From Solanum dulcamara (lineage: Eukaryota; Streptophyta; Magnoliopsida; Solanales; Solanaceae), in contig NC_077243.1 of NCBI RefSeq assembly GCF_947179165.1, positions 48,314,501 to 48,378,500 on the forward strand: a stretch of 64,000 bases of DNA. The letters run 5' to 3'. Below, in pieces: positions 11,769 to 22,454 of the stretch; the first letter of the stretch is position 1, and each line of letters begins with the position of its first letter. The notes beneath the pieces are model-generated. The model saw only the letters and a program-made list of their open reading frames with translations, was not told the origin of the DNA and did not search any database. The translations under genes and the position numbers were made by a program.

Positions 11769-11864
11769 AGAGGGTCACCCATCCTAGTACTACTCTCTCC
11801 CACGCATGCTTAACTTCAGAGTTCTGATGGAATCCAGTGTGTTAGTGCTTGTATGATCGCATCC
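11762..11864 (-). rRNA. 5S rRNA-derived segment (about 103 of about 120 nt), sense in element A
   Basis: On the minus strand it starts GGATGCGATCATAC, the 5' end of plant 5S rRNA, and continues through the 5S body: CATCAGAACTC, GAAGTTAAGCATGCGTGG, GAGTAGTACTAGGATGGGTG and ACCCTCTGGGAAGT. The internal promoter boxes (the AAGC...TGG region and GGATGGGTGACC) are mostly kept. The last roughly 15 nt of 5S are missing and replaced by integrase codons. It is thus a 5S pseudogene captured in a retrotransposon internal region, not a member of a 5S array. In Cassandra-type TRIMs the 5S sequence is in the LTR; here it is not. Confidence 0.93.
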
Positions 11865-12945
11865 ATATCTTATGGGATCTTGTTTGAAGTTTAAGCGTTC
11901 CCATTTATATATAAAGCGTCAGTTGATTTTCTCTTACGCTTGTACTTCTCTTGTCCACTTCCCCCTTTTTAGGGTGTACCCATGTCATCCTCTATTTATT
12001 TTCAACTATTTATATGTAATTGATTCTATTCCAACTTATTTAACATGTTGCACCATGTCTACACCTTATGTTAGATCATTCATACTTTAGGTTGCCCCCA
12101 TAAGAAACTCTAGTACAACCATAGGGTGCTTAGTATTCTCGATAAATAGTACATAATTTAATCCAAGTACTGGTACTCGAGTCATACAACTTAATGTAGG
12201 AGTTTTGTCGAAGCCATATTTTATTCATCCCAGTTCTTAACATACCAGTTATCTCTGGCATTCATGCTGCCCTATTGCTCGCCTTTACTTTTGTGACCAC
12301 TTGACCTTTTATTCTGAACCTTCCCTATAAATCTGTGTAAGCCTTCTTATCCATTCTCCGTTTTCTTTTCTATTTTTCCACAAACCATGTCATATCCTTT
12401 AGTTATTTCCTTACTAGGCTTTACTTATTCTCATAACGATCTTCATTACATTCACCTGATATCTTGTTCACATTCAATCTCATAGTATGACACTTCTTAA
12501 CCTCGTTCACGATTCTTACTATGGGTTACTTACCCTTCTTAGTTAATCTCATCCTTAATGTCTCACCAACTGTCTTATTAATACTTCATATATGTCACAA
12601 TTTGTTTTCCCTCGTACTCTTGTCTTAATCATACTGTTACTTCCTTTAACTACAACTCATCATAGTTACTCCTGTGTATAAATTTGGTCGGCGCCTTAGT
12701 ATATCGTTCTATTCGGATCTATCTATCTTCTCTAGATCATCTTCTTTGGATCATAAGTCTTTTCCAACTTCGTTTTACCATACCAGTATCGACCTCCTAG
12801 TTTCTATTGCCATCAATTCAGCAATTAACTCATTTCTCGAGGTCCGCCATACTCGTAGTTTGGTCACATCTCATTCTTATTATGGAAAAGGCATACTACA
12901 ACCCTGTATCTCATTCTTCTTTTATTTCTAGGGAGATTTGGACAG
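11865..12945. other. non-coding internal region of element A
   Basis: About 1.1 kb, T/C-rich on the plus strand, lies between the 5S piece and the leader. I see no gag, RT or integrase motif on either strand. Open frames here are short and low-complexity. It may be degraded or replaced retroelement sequence. Confidence 0.55.
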
Positions 12946-13447
12946 AGTTTTTTCTGTATTTCTTACTATCTCAACACCTGCACGCAGAAAATGCCAACAA
13001 TGCCTCACAGGGCCAATATATATATTCATATCGTATTATACCGTAGCCATACAGGGCGCTCAATATCAACAGTATGAAAATGGACTTACCTCATATGTCC
13101 ACTCGAACTACACCTGTTACACTACCCTGTCTACGTCTCCTTTCAATTTTCAACTTTACACGTCTATCATATCTCAATACCTTACCTGCATTCTTTATAA
13201 CTTCCAATATCGTCAGTCACTTTCTTCAATCTATGTTGTCCTTCTACAGAAGTCAAAGGTTAGTTTAAGAAATTTCATTCCCTATAACTCGGCTCTATCG
13301 AACGATCTTAGATTTGAAAGAAAGGTAACATCCTAAATGTCCTGTAGCCTCCTGTTTATAGATGTGGTTCACAACACACCGATAAACAAGACTGTACTAG
13401 ACATGGTCTATAGATATTCTAAGGATGAACTACTCTGATACCACTTA
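12946..13447 (-). other. 5' leader of element A with primer-binding site
   Basis: In element sense it opens right after the 5' LTR with AAGTGGTATCAGAGTAGTTC (primer site, 13432-13447), similar to the initiator tRNA-Met primer sites of F1 and G. The following roughly 480 nt are collinear with 29052-29620 of element B, sharing for example AACAGGAGGCTACAG and GGCATTGTTGG. No start of a gag frame is recognisable after it. Confidence 0.8.
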
Positions 13448-13892
13448 TGTTATGACCCAACCCCATAGGCCGCAACTGGGGTCCAACTTGGACCCTCGTA
13501 TACTTAATTATCAGATATAACAATTAATATATGAAATATACATAAGAACCCTAGTGGGTCATAGCATTTTCATATACATGTAGCCTCTTTTATTTGTATC
13601 TTATCATGAAAGGGCGTGCAAGCCGACATGGCTACCATAATATCTTGATATTTATAATACATCACATAGACATAACTGAAAAGAACTTACACATATAACC
13701 TACACACATGTCTACAGACCTCTAAACATATTAACAGCAACATATGGCGAGACAGGGACCCCACCATACCTTTGAATAAACAAATATATACATTAGAAGG
13801 TCAACACCAAAACCTAGGCTACAGAATAGTGGAGCACTTTCGACATAGCTGAGTGGAAATCCTAAGATGGAAGATCCCTGAAATGAACATCT

Positions 13893-13958
13893 GTAGCTGC
13901 AAGAATGAAATACAGCCCCCCGAGGAAAGGGGGGTCAGTACGATATATGTACTGAGTA
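13893..13958 (-). promoter_or_regulatory. conserved LTR block, 5' LTR of A
   Basis: Same block as 9057-9118: plus-strand gccccccgaggaaagg, then gggtcagtacgatatatgta. Confidence 0.6.
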
Positions 13959-14159
13959 TATAAAGCATAAAACATAATAACTGAGCCAACAGCTGAAATA
14001 GGGATGCAGGGGGCAAGTATAACATTTAGCCATCTACCGTACCTGCATCTTAAAAAATAAAGGCATACATGCTATCATCACATACTATATCCGGCCCATT
14101 CGGGGTCTTTGTAATAACTACATCATTTTTTAATCATAAGAATATTTATACCATTAGCG

Positions 14160-14470
14160 TTGTGGAACATTCATCTTGATCGATGTATATACAAAGTATA
14201 CGTCGAAGAGCGATGGCCCGATCCATATATCTGATAATAATGCCAAGGAACAACCACCCAATTCGTATATTGTATAACAATGCCGAAGAACGATGGCCCG
14301 ATCTATATATCGTGTAACAATGCTAAAGAACGATGGCCCAATCCGTATATCATGTAACAATACCAAGGAACAATGACCCAATCCGTAAACAGCACAACAT
14401 GTCGTGGAACGCACAGCCCGATCCTTACATAGCAAAATGTGTCGAGGTACATTCGGCCTGATCCATATAT
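14160..14470 (-). repeat. 40-bp tandem repeats in 5' LTR of A
   Basis: Counterpart of the array at 9340-9710, with about eight diverged units containing gatccgtatatcatgtaaca. Its presence in both LTRs shows that the array predates the insertion. Confidence 0.85.
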
Positions 14471-15034
14471 ATCATAATGCATATACGTGCACGTAAAACT
14501 ATGTAACATATCAAAAATCCCTTAGATATCAACATAAAGCATGTTCAAAAGCCCCTAGGTATAGGAGCTTACACATCCAACCTAAAGGAGGCTCAAGGGT
14601 TGTAGTTCAACTACTTTAAGGCCTTTATAATTCAAAAGTGGGTACAAGTCATGAGTTAAATCCAGAATCTATAAATGGGGCTATTTCCAAATCCATGTTC
14701 TATAGTACCTTAGTCTTGTCTTCCTAGAAGTAGGAAAAGACAAGCTTTACATGTACAACTTTCTATCACATGGAAGACTTGAGAAGTAATGACTCAACTT
14801 ATTACAGGAGTTCTAATCAGTACGAAGTGAACAAGAGCCTTAACTCAAACTCAGAGTTTTAAGAGTGGAATAACTTCAAACTTCATATCCATAATACTTA
14901 CATCTAAGTCATGCCAAAAGAAAGGAAGAATAACTTTACATACACTACTTTTCAGTATATAGAAGACTTGAGGAATTGAAGCTTAACTACTTTAAGAGTC
15001 TTAACATTTAACACTGAACATGAATTATGAATCA

Positions 15035-15100
15035 TGAATCATGTTCAGAGCTCATGAATCATGTTCAGAGCTCATGAATCATGTTCAGAGCTCATGAAGA
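15035..15100. repeat. 20-bp triplication (gaatcatgttcagagctcat)
   Basis: Three consecutive near-perfect copies occur here. The other LTR of the same element has a single diverged copy near 10300, so the expansion happened after insertion. Confidence 0.88.
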
Positions 15101-16282
15101 GAATTACCCTAGGCTTCATACACATATCATTTTCCACTTAAATCTAAGACATGCCCAAAAGAAAAGAGAGACAGGCATTACATACCTCTTACGGACTTCT
15201 CTTAACCACGTTCATGTCATCGCCCTCCAAACCTAGTTAACATGGAAGAAATGCAAGTATCAATAGCCCTTGAACTTCCATCACCTTAGGCTACACATGA
15301 GTATTCATAGAAATCATTTCCTCGCTCGCATTCTCTACTAGTTCCTTAGTTAGTAAAGGAGTTAACGGAAATCGGGCAGCACCTCCCCTATAACATGCCC
15401 TATCCGAATTTCCAATCAATTCCCTAATTACTACAGCCAACAAACAAAAAAAACCAGAATCATATATATAAGTAATTCACTTCAACATTACACAATACAA
15501 ACCCCCAAACAACTTGCTCAAAACTATCAAAACGTGAATTCTGGACATCCTACTGTCTTGTATTGTCACTTAGTTTCGAAAGGGTAATTGGGGGAAACAG
15601 GCTTTGTGGCCTCAATGAAAGTTATAGAAATGTGTCTTAGGGTCACATACAATTTTGAATCACCCCTATAGTAATTCTGTACAAAAGGATATGCCGAAAA
15701 TACCAACAGCAGCCCGTGTAGAATTTCTAAAATGAAATCTAGGCAGCACCTCACCTATACTTCATCATCCTTTTTCGAGCAGATAAAAGAAAAACTGGGT
15801 TTTAAAAGCTAAATAAAATTTATATCCCTATGAAATATGTTTCCAAAAAATCTCGAATCACTCAAAATGAATCTTTACACAAGGAGTTATACTAGTATTA
15901 CTAACAACAGTCCCTTTCCAAAAACAGGTTTGTTGACAAAAATGAGGACCTCCTCGAAACCCCAACTATAAATTTTATGTTGTTAAACACCGCTATATCG
16001 CCATAGGATACCTTAAATAATTAACTCATGGATCAAAAATGGAGGCCTTACCTTGTTGTGTTGCTACCGTAGCTCTCTCTCTATTGTCCTAAGTTTCTTC
16101 ACTTTTCTTAAGTTAAGAGATGCTGAAAATGAATTCCTTAGTCTTTAACTAGGAATATATACACCACTTTTGGAGGTGACACATGGATGCCTCTAGAGGT
16201 TACATGTGGCAGTCCCCTAAGGTGCCACCTCATACCATGCGGTCAATCATATGCTACCACGTGGCAGCTTGGGGTCCACCCC

Positions 16283-16342
16283 AAGTAGGTGGGTTACCTA
16301 CTTAGTCCAAGTAGGTGTGTCACCTACTTGTCACCTGCTTGC
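16283..16342 (-). promoter_or_regulatory. iterated U3 palindromes, 5' LTR of A
   Basis: The arms aagtaggtg and cacctactt again occur as a cluster, upstream in element sense of the TATA-like stretch at 16154-16161. Confidence 0.55.
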
Positions 16343-16696
16343 TTCATTTCGTGGGTTCGTAATCTCGTCTTACTTCAAGAGCCTACGTATCTCTTACTAC
16401 TTAAGCTCGACATGTGCTCCAGGAGCTTAATTATGCAAGACATCCAAATTGATAGTTTACGCAAGTAGGTTGAGTCCTACAACTCATTACTTGTCTTCCA
16501 AATCCTTCCAACTTCTTCTAACCCTATTTCCAATCTTCTCTATTATGGAGTATCTCATTCTTTTTTTCTTAGGATTATTTGATAGCGTTATAGATTATAC
16601 GACTCACATGATGACTTCTAAAAAAACTTAAGAGCCTTCCCAGAAACTTAAGAAGCTTAAGAAGCGTTCTGAGGTACCAGAGTATGGGGTGTAATA

Positions 16697-17500
16697 GATT
16701 ATATGGGTCACTTGAGGATTGTGTTACAAATATTGAGAGAGAAGAAATTATTTTCCAAATTTAATAAGCGTGAGTTTTGGCTAAGGGAAGTTGTATTTCT
16801 TGGACATGTAGTGTCCGGTGATAGGATTAAAGTAGATCCAAAGAAAATAGAGGTGGTTAAAAATTGGCCTAAACCATTATCTCCTTAAGACATTAGAAGT
16901 TTTTTGGGCTTAGTCGAATACTATAGAAGTTTTCTTGAAGGGTTTTCGTCTATTGCCTCGCTTTTAACTAAGTTGATCCAAAAGAAGGTAAAATTTCAAT
17001 GGTCAGATGAATGTGAGAAGAGTTTCCAAACATTGAAGGATCATCTTACGTCAGCTCCTATTTTGACATTACTCAAAGTTTCAGATGGGTTTATTGTTTA
17101 TTGTGTTGCCTCACGTTTTGATTTAGGTTGCATACTAATGCAACATGGTAAGGTTATCATCTATTCCTCTAGGCAACTTAAAGTGCATGAAAGGAACTAT
17201 CTAACCCATGATCTTGAACTTGCGGTAGTTGTATTTTCTTTGAAAATTTAGAGCCATTAACTTTATGGGTTGCATGTTGATGTGTTTATCTATCACAAAA
17301 GCTTGCAATATGTGCTTAGCCAAAGAGACTTAAATCTTAGGAAAAGGAGGTGGCTTGAAATCCTCAAAGACAATGACATAGTGTATTGTACCATTCGGGT
17401 AAGGCAAATATTATTGCCGATTCTATTACTCAATTTTCTATGAATAGTGTTGCATGCATTGAGGATGGTAAGATAGAGTTGGTTAAAGGGGTCCATTGAT
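16697..17500 (+). pseudogene. F1 RT C-terminus and RNase H (continuation of the frame broken at 8612)
   Basis: The frame resumes with [20 protein letters not shown] and [11 protein letters not shown] of the RT thumb/connection, then the usual joint [13 protein letters not shown]. RNase H follows at about 17070-17350: [12 protein letters not shown] (the first catalytic Asp of YCDAS is replaced by Val), DLELAVVV (Glu kept) and FIYHKSLQY (Asp of TDHKSL replaced). Stops near 16887 and 17250. Together with the FIDY change in RT, this pol is catalytically dead. Confidence 0.85.
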
Positions 17501-17699
17501 TATCATGTTTTGCTGTGCGTTTGGTAGACTCCGATGATAGAGGTATTCTTGTACATAATGGCTCAGAATTATCTCTTGTGGCAGATGTTAAGGCCAAATA
17601 AGACAATGATTCGATGTTGGTTGAATTGAAAAAGTGAGTTTTCGAAAAATCCATTGAGGCTTTCTCCTATGGGAGAGATGGGGTATTAAGTTACCAAGG

Positions 17700-18960
17700 T
17701 CGTTAGAGAGTTGATACTAAATGACGCCCATAGTTCTTGGTATTCTATTTATCTGGGATCCACCAAGATGTAGCATGATTTCAGGGAAGTATATTGGTTG
17801 AATGGCATGAAAAAAGACATAGAGGAGTTTGTGACTAAGTGTCCTAATTGTCAACGAGTTAAAGTTGAGCATAAAAAACTAGAAGGTTTAGTTCAAGACA
17901 TTGAGATTCCTACTTGAAAGTGGGAAGATGTGAATATGGAATTTGTAATGGTTTTGCTCATACTAGGAGACAACACGATTCTAGTTGGGTCTTTGTGGAC
18001 CGAATGACTAAATCGGCATATTTTCTGGTGGTCAAGACATCTTATGATGTAGAAGACTATGTTAAGTTATACATTCCTGAACTTGTGAAACTTCATGGTG
18101 TTCCTTTGTCGATTATATCGGATATAGGTACTCAATTTACTTCATTCATTTCAAAAGGGTCTTGGTACTAGATTCAAGCTAAGTACCTCTTTCCATCCTC
18201 AAACCGATGGACAAGCTAAAAAAATGATTCAAACTTCGGAGGTTATGCTAAGGGCATGTGTGATTGATCTTAACAAAAGTTGGGATGAGCATTTTCCATT
18301 AATTGAGTTTGCCTATAATAATAGTTATCACTCTAGTATCCAATTGGCTCCTTTTGAAGCCTTGTATGGGAAAAGATGTAGATCTCCGATGGGATGTTTT
18401 GACGTGGGTGAGATGGAATTGATTGGTCCAGATTTGGTAGTTAATGCAATGGAGAAAGTAAGGCTTATAAGGGAAAATTGAAGATGGCTCAAAGTCATCA
18501 AAAGTCCTATTCTGATACTCGAAGGAGAGATCTTGAATTTGATATGGATGATTGGGTATATTTCAAGGTGTTATCTATAAAAGGTGTGATGTGATATTGT
18601 AAGAAAGGAAAGTTGACTCCTACGTAGGATATTGAAGCGTATTGGCAAAGTGGCATATGAGTTAGATTTGCCATTTGAGTTGGCTATGGTTCATCTGGTA
18701 TTTCATATGTCAATGTTGAGAAAATTTGTGGGTGATACAAACTCTATTGTGCCATTGGAGATTTTGAACAATTGAAGATAATTTGACTTATGAGGAAGTA
18801 CCGGTGGAAATTTTAGACCGATAAGTGAAGAGGTTAAGGAATAAAGACATTGTGTCCATCAAAGTTTTATAGAGGAATCAACAAGTAGAGAGTGCTATGT
18901 GGGAAGCCAAAGAGGACATGATGAAGCGTTATTCGTATCTCTTTCCTTCCACTCAATCTT
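17700..18960 (+). pseudogene. F1 integrase relic
   Basis: Integrase would insert the element cDNA. The HHCC zinc domain is visible around 17715-17880, with CPNCQRVKVEHKK. The catalytic core has MEFVM where MDFVT is usual (Asp to Glu, about 17936), SIISDIGTQFTS (second Asp kept, about 18110) and QAKKMIQT where Q-A-E-R-T is usual (Glu to Lys, about 18213). AYNNSYHSSIQLAPFEALYG is well kept at about 18311-18370. The C-terminal tail reads MWEAKEDMMKRYSYLFP at about 18897 and ends near 18960. Frameshifts and stops are frequent. Confidence 0.87.
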
Positions 18961-19198
18961 AAAGGTACTAAGTTGTTCATGATCAAATCGATTAAATTCC
19001 TACGTTTCAGTTCCATATGTCATTCATATGCATGCAAGATTCATGAAAATGATTTTTTCAAAAAGCCCATGTTTTATGTTAAGTATGAAGTTTACATGTT
19101 CTATGCATTTTCAAAGTGTCCTCATGTTCATATTGGGTTGCTAGTCCTCTTTCTATGTCCTCCCTATATTAGTTGAATCTCATTCGAGGACGAATGTT

Positions 19199-19214
19199 CC
19201 TAAGGGAGAGATAT
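19199..19214 (+). promoter_or_regulatory. polypurine tract of F1
   Basis: cctaagggagagatat lies immediately 5' of TGTAACATT. It is preceded by cattcgaggacgaatgttc, a motif that also precedes the tract in elements A, B and C. Confidence 0.75.
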
Positions 19215-20139
19215 TGTAACATTTTTTAAAATACTCGTAAGTTCCTTAAGAATGCCTTGGGAATAGGCCGCTTGCGTAACGCATTATCCTTATTCTTTTT
19301 CCTAAATCCAAGTCCGTAATGTCAATCAGGGGGTCAAAACCTGCGGAAAAATGGTCTTGATGGATTTTTAGGACTCGTGTATCAAAAGACAAATTTTGGC
19401 AAAAATTGCACAAAATAGTAATGTGTGCGACAGCTCCGCATCGCACACTTGTTCCCATTCAGTGTAATTTTTCCCTGAGTCAAAATTTGGCCAAACCTCA
19501 TCACTAAAAATTGACCTATCTGGGAGAAGCTCGGTGTTGCGGACCTAGGCAAGAATTTTTGTCCGAATTCAGTTTTTAATTAAGGGCACTTTAGAATTTT
19601 CCCTAATGGTTAGTTAATGAACCTGTACATTTTTAGAGACTAATTCTACTCTATAAAGTACCCTAAACCCTTAATTTCATTCATTCTTCTATAATTCACC
19701 TACTCAAATATTTCTCTCTCTACAAGAGCTCTCAACGACTCCAATAAAGACGTCAAAGAAATTCACTCAATCTCTCCATCAAAACTCTCAAATTCTTCCA
19801 AATTCTTTGCTCTTCTCAGTCAAGATATGATCCTAGGGTACTTTAACCCATGGAGCCCAGCAAATTCTCTACTTTTTAAATTAATTAAAGTATGTATTCT
19901 TATGGGTTTTATGATCCCTATTCCAATTATATGAATTATGATTCTAATTATGATTATGAGTCTATTCTGATATATAAATTGATGGTTATTGCATTGAATT
20001 GAAGAGTTTTTACATGAATTTTCCTATATTGATCTTTAGGGTTATGTTATGAATTATAGGTATTTTCGATTATACTTCCAAATGATATTTTCTTTATGAA
20101 TTATATATGGGCTGATAGAAAGTATATGAGCATGCATAT
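19215..20139 (+). repeat. 3' LTR of F1, 3'-truncated
   Basis: It starts TGTAACATT and is collinear with 4327 onward up to gagcatgcatat (20139), then abruptly becomes E-type LTR sequence. It keeps the segment around 19520-19640 that is missing from the 5' LTR. A TATA box (tataaa, 19652-19657) is followed by cttctataattcacc. Confidence 0.88.
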
Positions 20140-21729
20140 AACCATCAATTTACTATTAGACCCTATTTCTGGATTTAGAGTTAGAATCCTCTATGTTTTC
20201 TTTGCCGTTTGGTAGGGCTAGCTGTGTTTGTAATCTCGAGGTTGTATTCCAGTTTGATCTGGAGGTATTGATTGACTAGTTAAGCACCTGTTTCATCATT
20301 TCCTCTTCCTTGTTACCCAGTTAGGGTTGAGTTCCCATTTGGGATTTCTTGTTGAGTTAGAGGAGTAGATTTGAGCCCTAAGCCCTGGTTAGAGGTCGGT
20401 TTCTTGTGCTAGTCCTATTTCTATGCTTTAGAGGGTAAGGGGATTATGGCATCATTATTGTATATGATTGTGTGTGTTGTTTAGGTGCTAGAGATGGCAT
20501 GCATTATATTGGATCCTTATTTTCTGACAAATATAGTCGACCCGGGTGCATGCATTAGTTCTTGTTATTGATTTGAGAAAGTTATTTTGTAACCCAAACT
20601 ATTTTATACTGATTTTTGAATGGGGGTCATACTACTTTTATTACTACTATTTTGAGTGGACTGGAGGTATCAAGGATGTGCTCATTTTATGATATTGGTT
20701 CGAGGAATCGTGGATGCGCTCATTTTATGATTTTGGTTTGGTCGGAGAGAGTTTCTGACCTTTCTATACTGATTTGACTTTTTATCTCTGGTCACCACGA
20801 CAGAGCAATTTTTTGTTGATTGGATATATAGATTAATACATAGCTATATTGATTTAAGACCTGGATCGGGACCAGGCAGGTATATAGGGGAGTTCCTTAG
20901 TCCCCCATGGCGATCCTAGAGAGGCTCATGGGTCGTACTTCCTAGGAGAGACTGGAAGTAGGTGTATATATCTTGGTATGAGGTACTTGACATTGATGGT
21001 ACTACTAGTTTATTGCATAACTCTCATTCATATATGCATTGCATATCAACAGCATAGTTGTTTATACCTATCAGTAGTATGGGATACTGTGCAGGTTTAC
21101 CTATTGTGAGTGAACCTCTTGGGCACACAAGAGGTCAAAAAGTATTGTCTGACTATTTGTGAACTTGTGGCGGTATAAAGGGAAACCTCTTGTTTGAAGG
21201 TAGTTACTGCCCTTGTTCTCAGTTATCTAATCTTCTGTGCAAGGATTTAGTTAATACTGTCCTTTGGACCATTATGTGATATCTGTGTTTACTTCTTTTA
21301 GTAGGTTGTCTCTTAGTTGTCCTCCTTTTCATTGTGTTTTCGTATTTAGGTTCTGGGCTAGCACCACCAGGTACATCCTTTGTTTCCTTGCTTGTTTCCT
21401 ATCTTCTCCTTTCATTATATCAGATGGTTCATATTGCAAGCTTTTGTATTATTCTTATTAGTTACTTGTGGTATATACTCCTTGCCTACATGTTCTTTAT
21501 ACTTACTTTATCTTAGGAGCTTAGTTGGCCGATGCCTACTGAGTGCCACTTGTTAGTACTCATACTACACTTCTGCACCCTGCAGATCATAGTACGTATT
21601 TTCATTACTGATTTGGATATAGTGCGGAGTAGCCCCTGGTTTTTGGAGACTTGGGTGAGCTCTTGGCGTTCAGAGTTGCCTATCTCCCTCTATTTCAGCT
21701 TGGACTAGTCATTCTTCTTCTTCTTTTTC

Positions 21730-21761
<32 letters not shown>

Positions 21762-21885
21762 GTTGTTGTTGTTATTGTTGTTATTGTTGTTATTGTTATT
21801 CTTATTGTTGTTATTGTTATTCTTATTATTATTTTTATTGTTATTGTTATTGTTATTATTATTGTTATTATTATTGTTATTGTTA

Positions 21886-21968
<83 letters not shown>

Positions 21969-22123
21969 GTTGTTGTTGTTGTTATTATTGTTATTGTTAT
22001 TATTTATTTCTTTTCTTCCGCTTGTGATGGTTCATAGCCTATTATTTCAGACTGTGGGGTTGGGCTTACTACTGGTCAGTTGATAGTAGGTGTCATCATG
22101 ACATGAGAAATTGGGTCGTGACA
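20140..22123 (+). repeat. E-type LTR fragment (E3)
   Basis: The 3' part is shared with the E solo LTR (23241-37130) and E2 (60906-63724): gatgcctactgagtgcc, ggtactcatactacacttct-like text near 21530-21580, and the terminus gagaaattgggtcgtgaca. Its 5' side is truncated against the F1 LTR. It contains a large trinucleotide repeat. No gene. Confidence 0.72.
21730..22007. repeat. TTA/TTG trinucleotide microsatellite, about 280 bp
   Basis: The tract is ttattattattattattatt-like with interspersed ttg triplets. It generates long artefactual open frames of poly-Ile/Val and poly-Leu. The corresponding parts of the other E-type LTRs lack it. Confidence 0.95.
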
Positions 22124-22445
22124 ACCACGGCCCGTGCAAGGCACTACGGTCCGTGGTGGCACTCGTGATCCTTGGTGCTCAGCAAAATAACATCATATCC
22201 TCAAAAATCATCCAGACTCATGTGGAAAGTATGAACATAATACCATTTTATCAAAGCAGTAACATATAGACAGTTTAAGAAAAGCGATAAATAAATAAAT
22301 AAATATGAGAAGAAAAATGTATGCAAAATAAAGCAGAAAGAAACAAACTAATGATGAACATATAGGGAATAGGGAAGGTTTGACATTAAAACAAATCGAA
22401 GGAAATAAACCAAATATTATGGTTAAATAAAAATACAAACATGCG
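22124..22445. other. AT-rich interval, no gene seen
   Basis: It begins with a G/C-rich piece carrying the motif cggtccgtgg and its inverse ccacggcccgtg (22125-22165), followed by A-rich sequence with ataaataaataaat. No coding or RNA signal. Confidence 0.5.
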
Positions 22446-22454
22446 AGACAATTA

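Larger units (their letters stand above)
8613..16696 (-). mobile_element. LTR retrotransposon A, non-autonomous, carrying a 5S rRNA-derived segment
   Basis: The element lies on the minus strand inside the RT of F1. Its 5' LTR is the right copy (13448-16696) and its 3' LTR the left copy (8613-11560). The internal region is only about 1.9 kb. A 5-bp target duplication flanks it: gatca at 8608-8612 and gatta at 16697-16701, one mismatch. The internal region has a primer site, a leader homologous to that of element B, about 1.1 kb without coding potential, a 5S rRNA-derived piece, the last codons of a chromovirus-type integrase, and a polypurine tract. Gag, RT and the integrase core are absent. 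The two LTRs differ by many substitutions and indels, so the insertion is not recent. Confidence 0.9.
13448..16696 (-). repeat. 5' LTR of element A
   Basis: On plus it reads TGTTATGACCC... to ...GGGGTGTAATA; the terminal CA has become TA. It matches 8613-11560 but holds an extra block at about 15567-15910 and an amplified 20-bp repeat at 15035-15100. A TATA-like sequence lies near 16154-16161 (minus strand), downstream of the U3 palindromes at 16283-16342. Confidence 0.92.
4327..20139 (+). mobile_element. Ty3/gypsy LTR retrotransposon F1, decayed, hosting element A
   Basis: The element reads 5' LTR (4327-6191), primer site, gag, protease, RT, RNase H, integrase, polypurine tract, then a 3' LTR truncated at 20139. 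This gag-PR-RT-RH-IN order is that of Ty3/gypsy, and the integrase C-terminus with its downstream tail resembles the chromovirus Del/Tekay group. Without the nested element A (8613-16696) the internal part is about 4.9 kb. Coding frames carry many stops and catalytic substitutions, so it cannot be autonomous. It interrupts the older Tat/Ogre gag relic on its left, and an E-type LTR fragment abuts it on the right. Confidence 0.88.

Noticed and set aside
11750..11870. Genuine 5S rRNA gene locus
   Set aside because: A single truncated copy fused to integrase codons between two LTRs; no tandem units or 5S spacer with a T-run terminator.
12674..13336. Plus-strand open frames in the A internal region
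   Set aside because: They are antisense to the A leader, short, and have no known domain.
8613..16696. Cassandra-type TRIM as explanation for the 5S sequence
   Set aside because: Cassandra elements are under about 1 kb with 5S in their LTRs; here the LTRs are about 3 kb and the 5S piece is internal.
21651..22083. Long plus-strand open frames of more than 100 codons at the TTA/TTG tract
   Set aside because: They are poly-Ile/Val and poly-Leu translations of a trinucleotide microsatellite, not proteins.
22125..22165. Primer-binding site after the E3 LTR end
   Set aside because: The text ccacggcccgtgcaaggc is a palindromic repeat and not complementary to a tRNA 3' end that I recognise.
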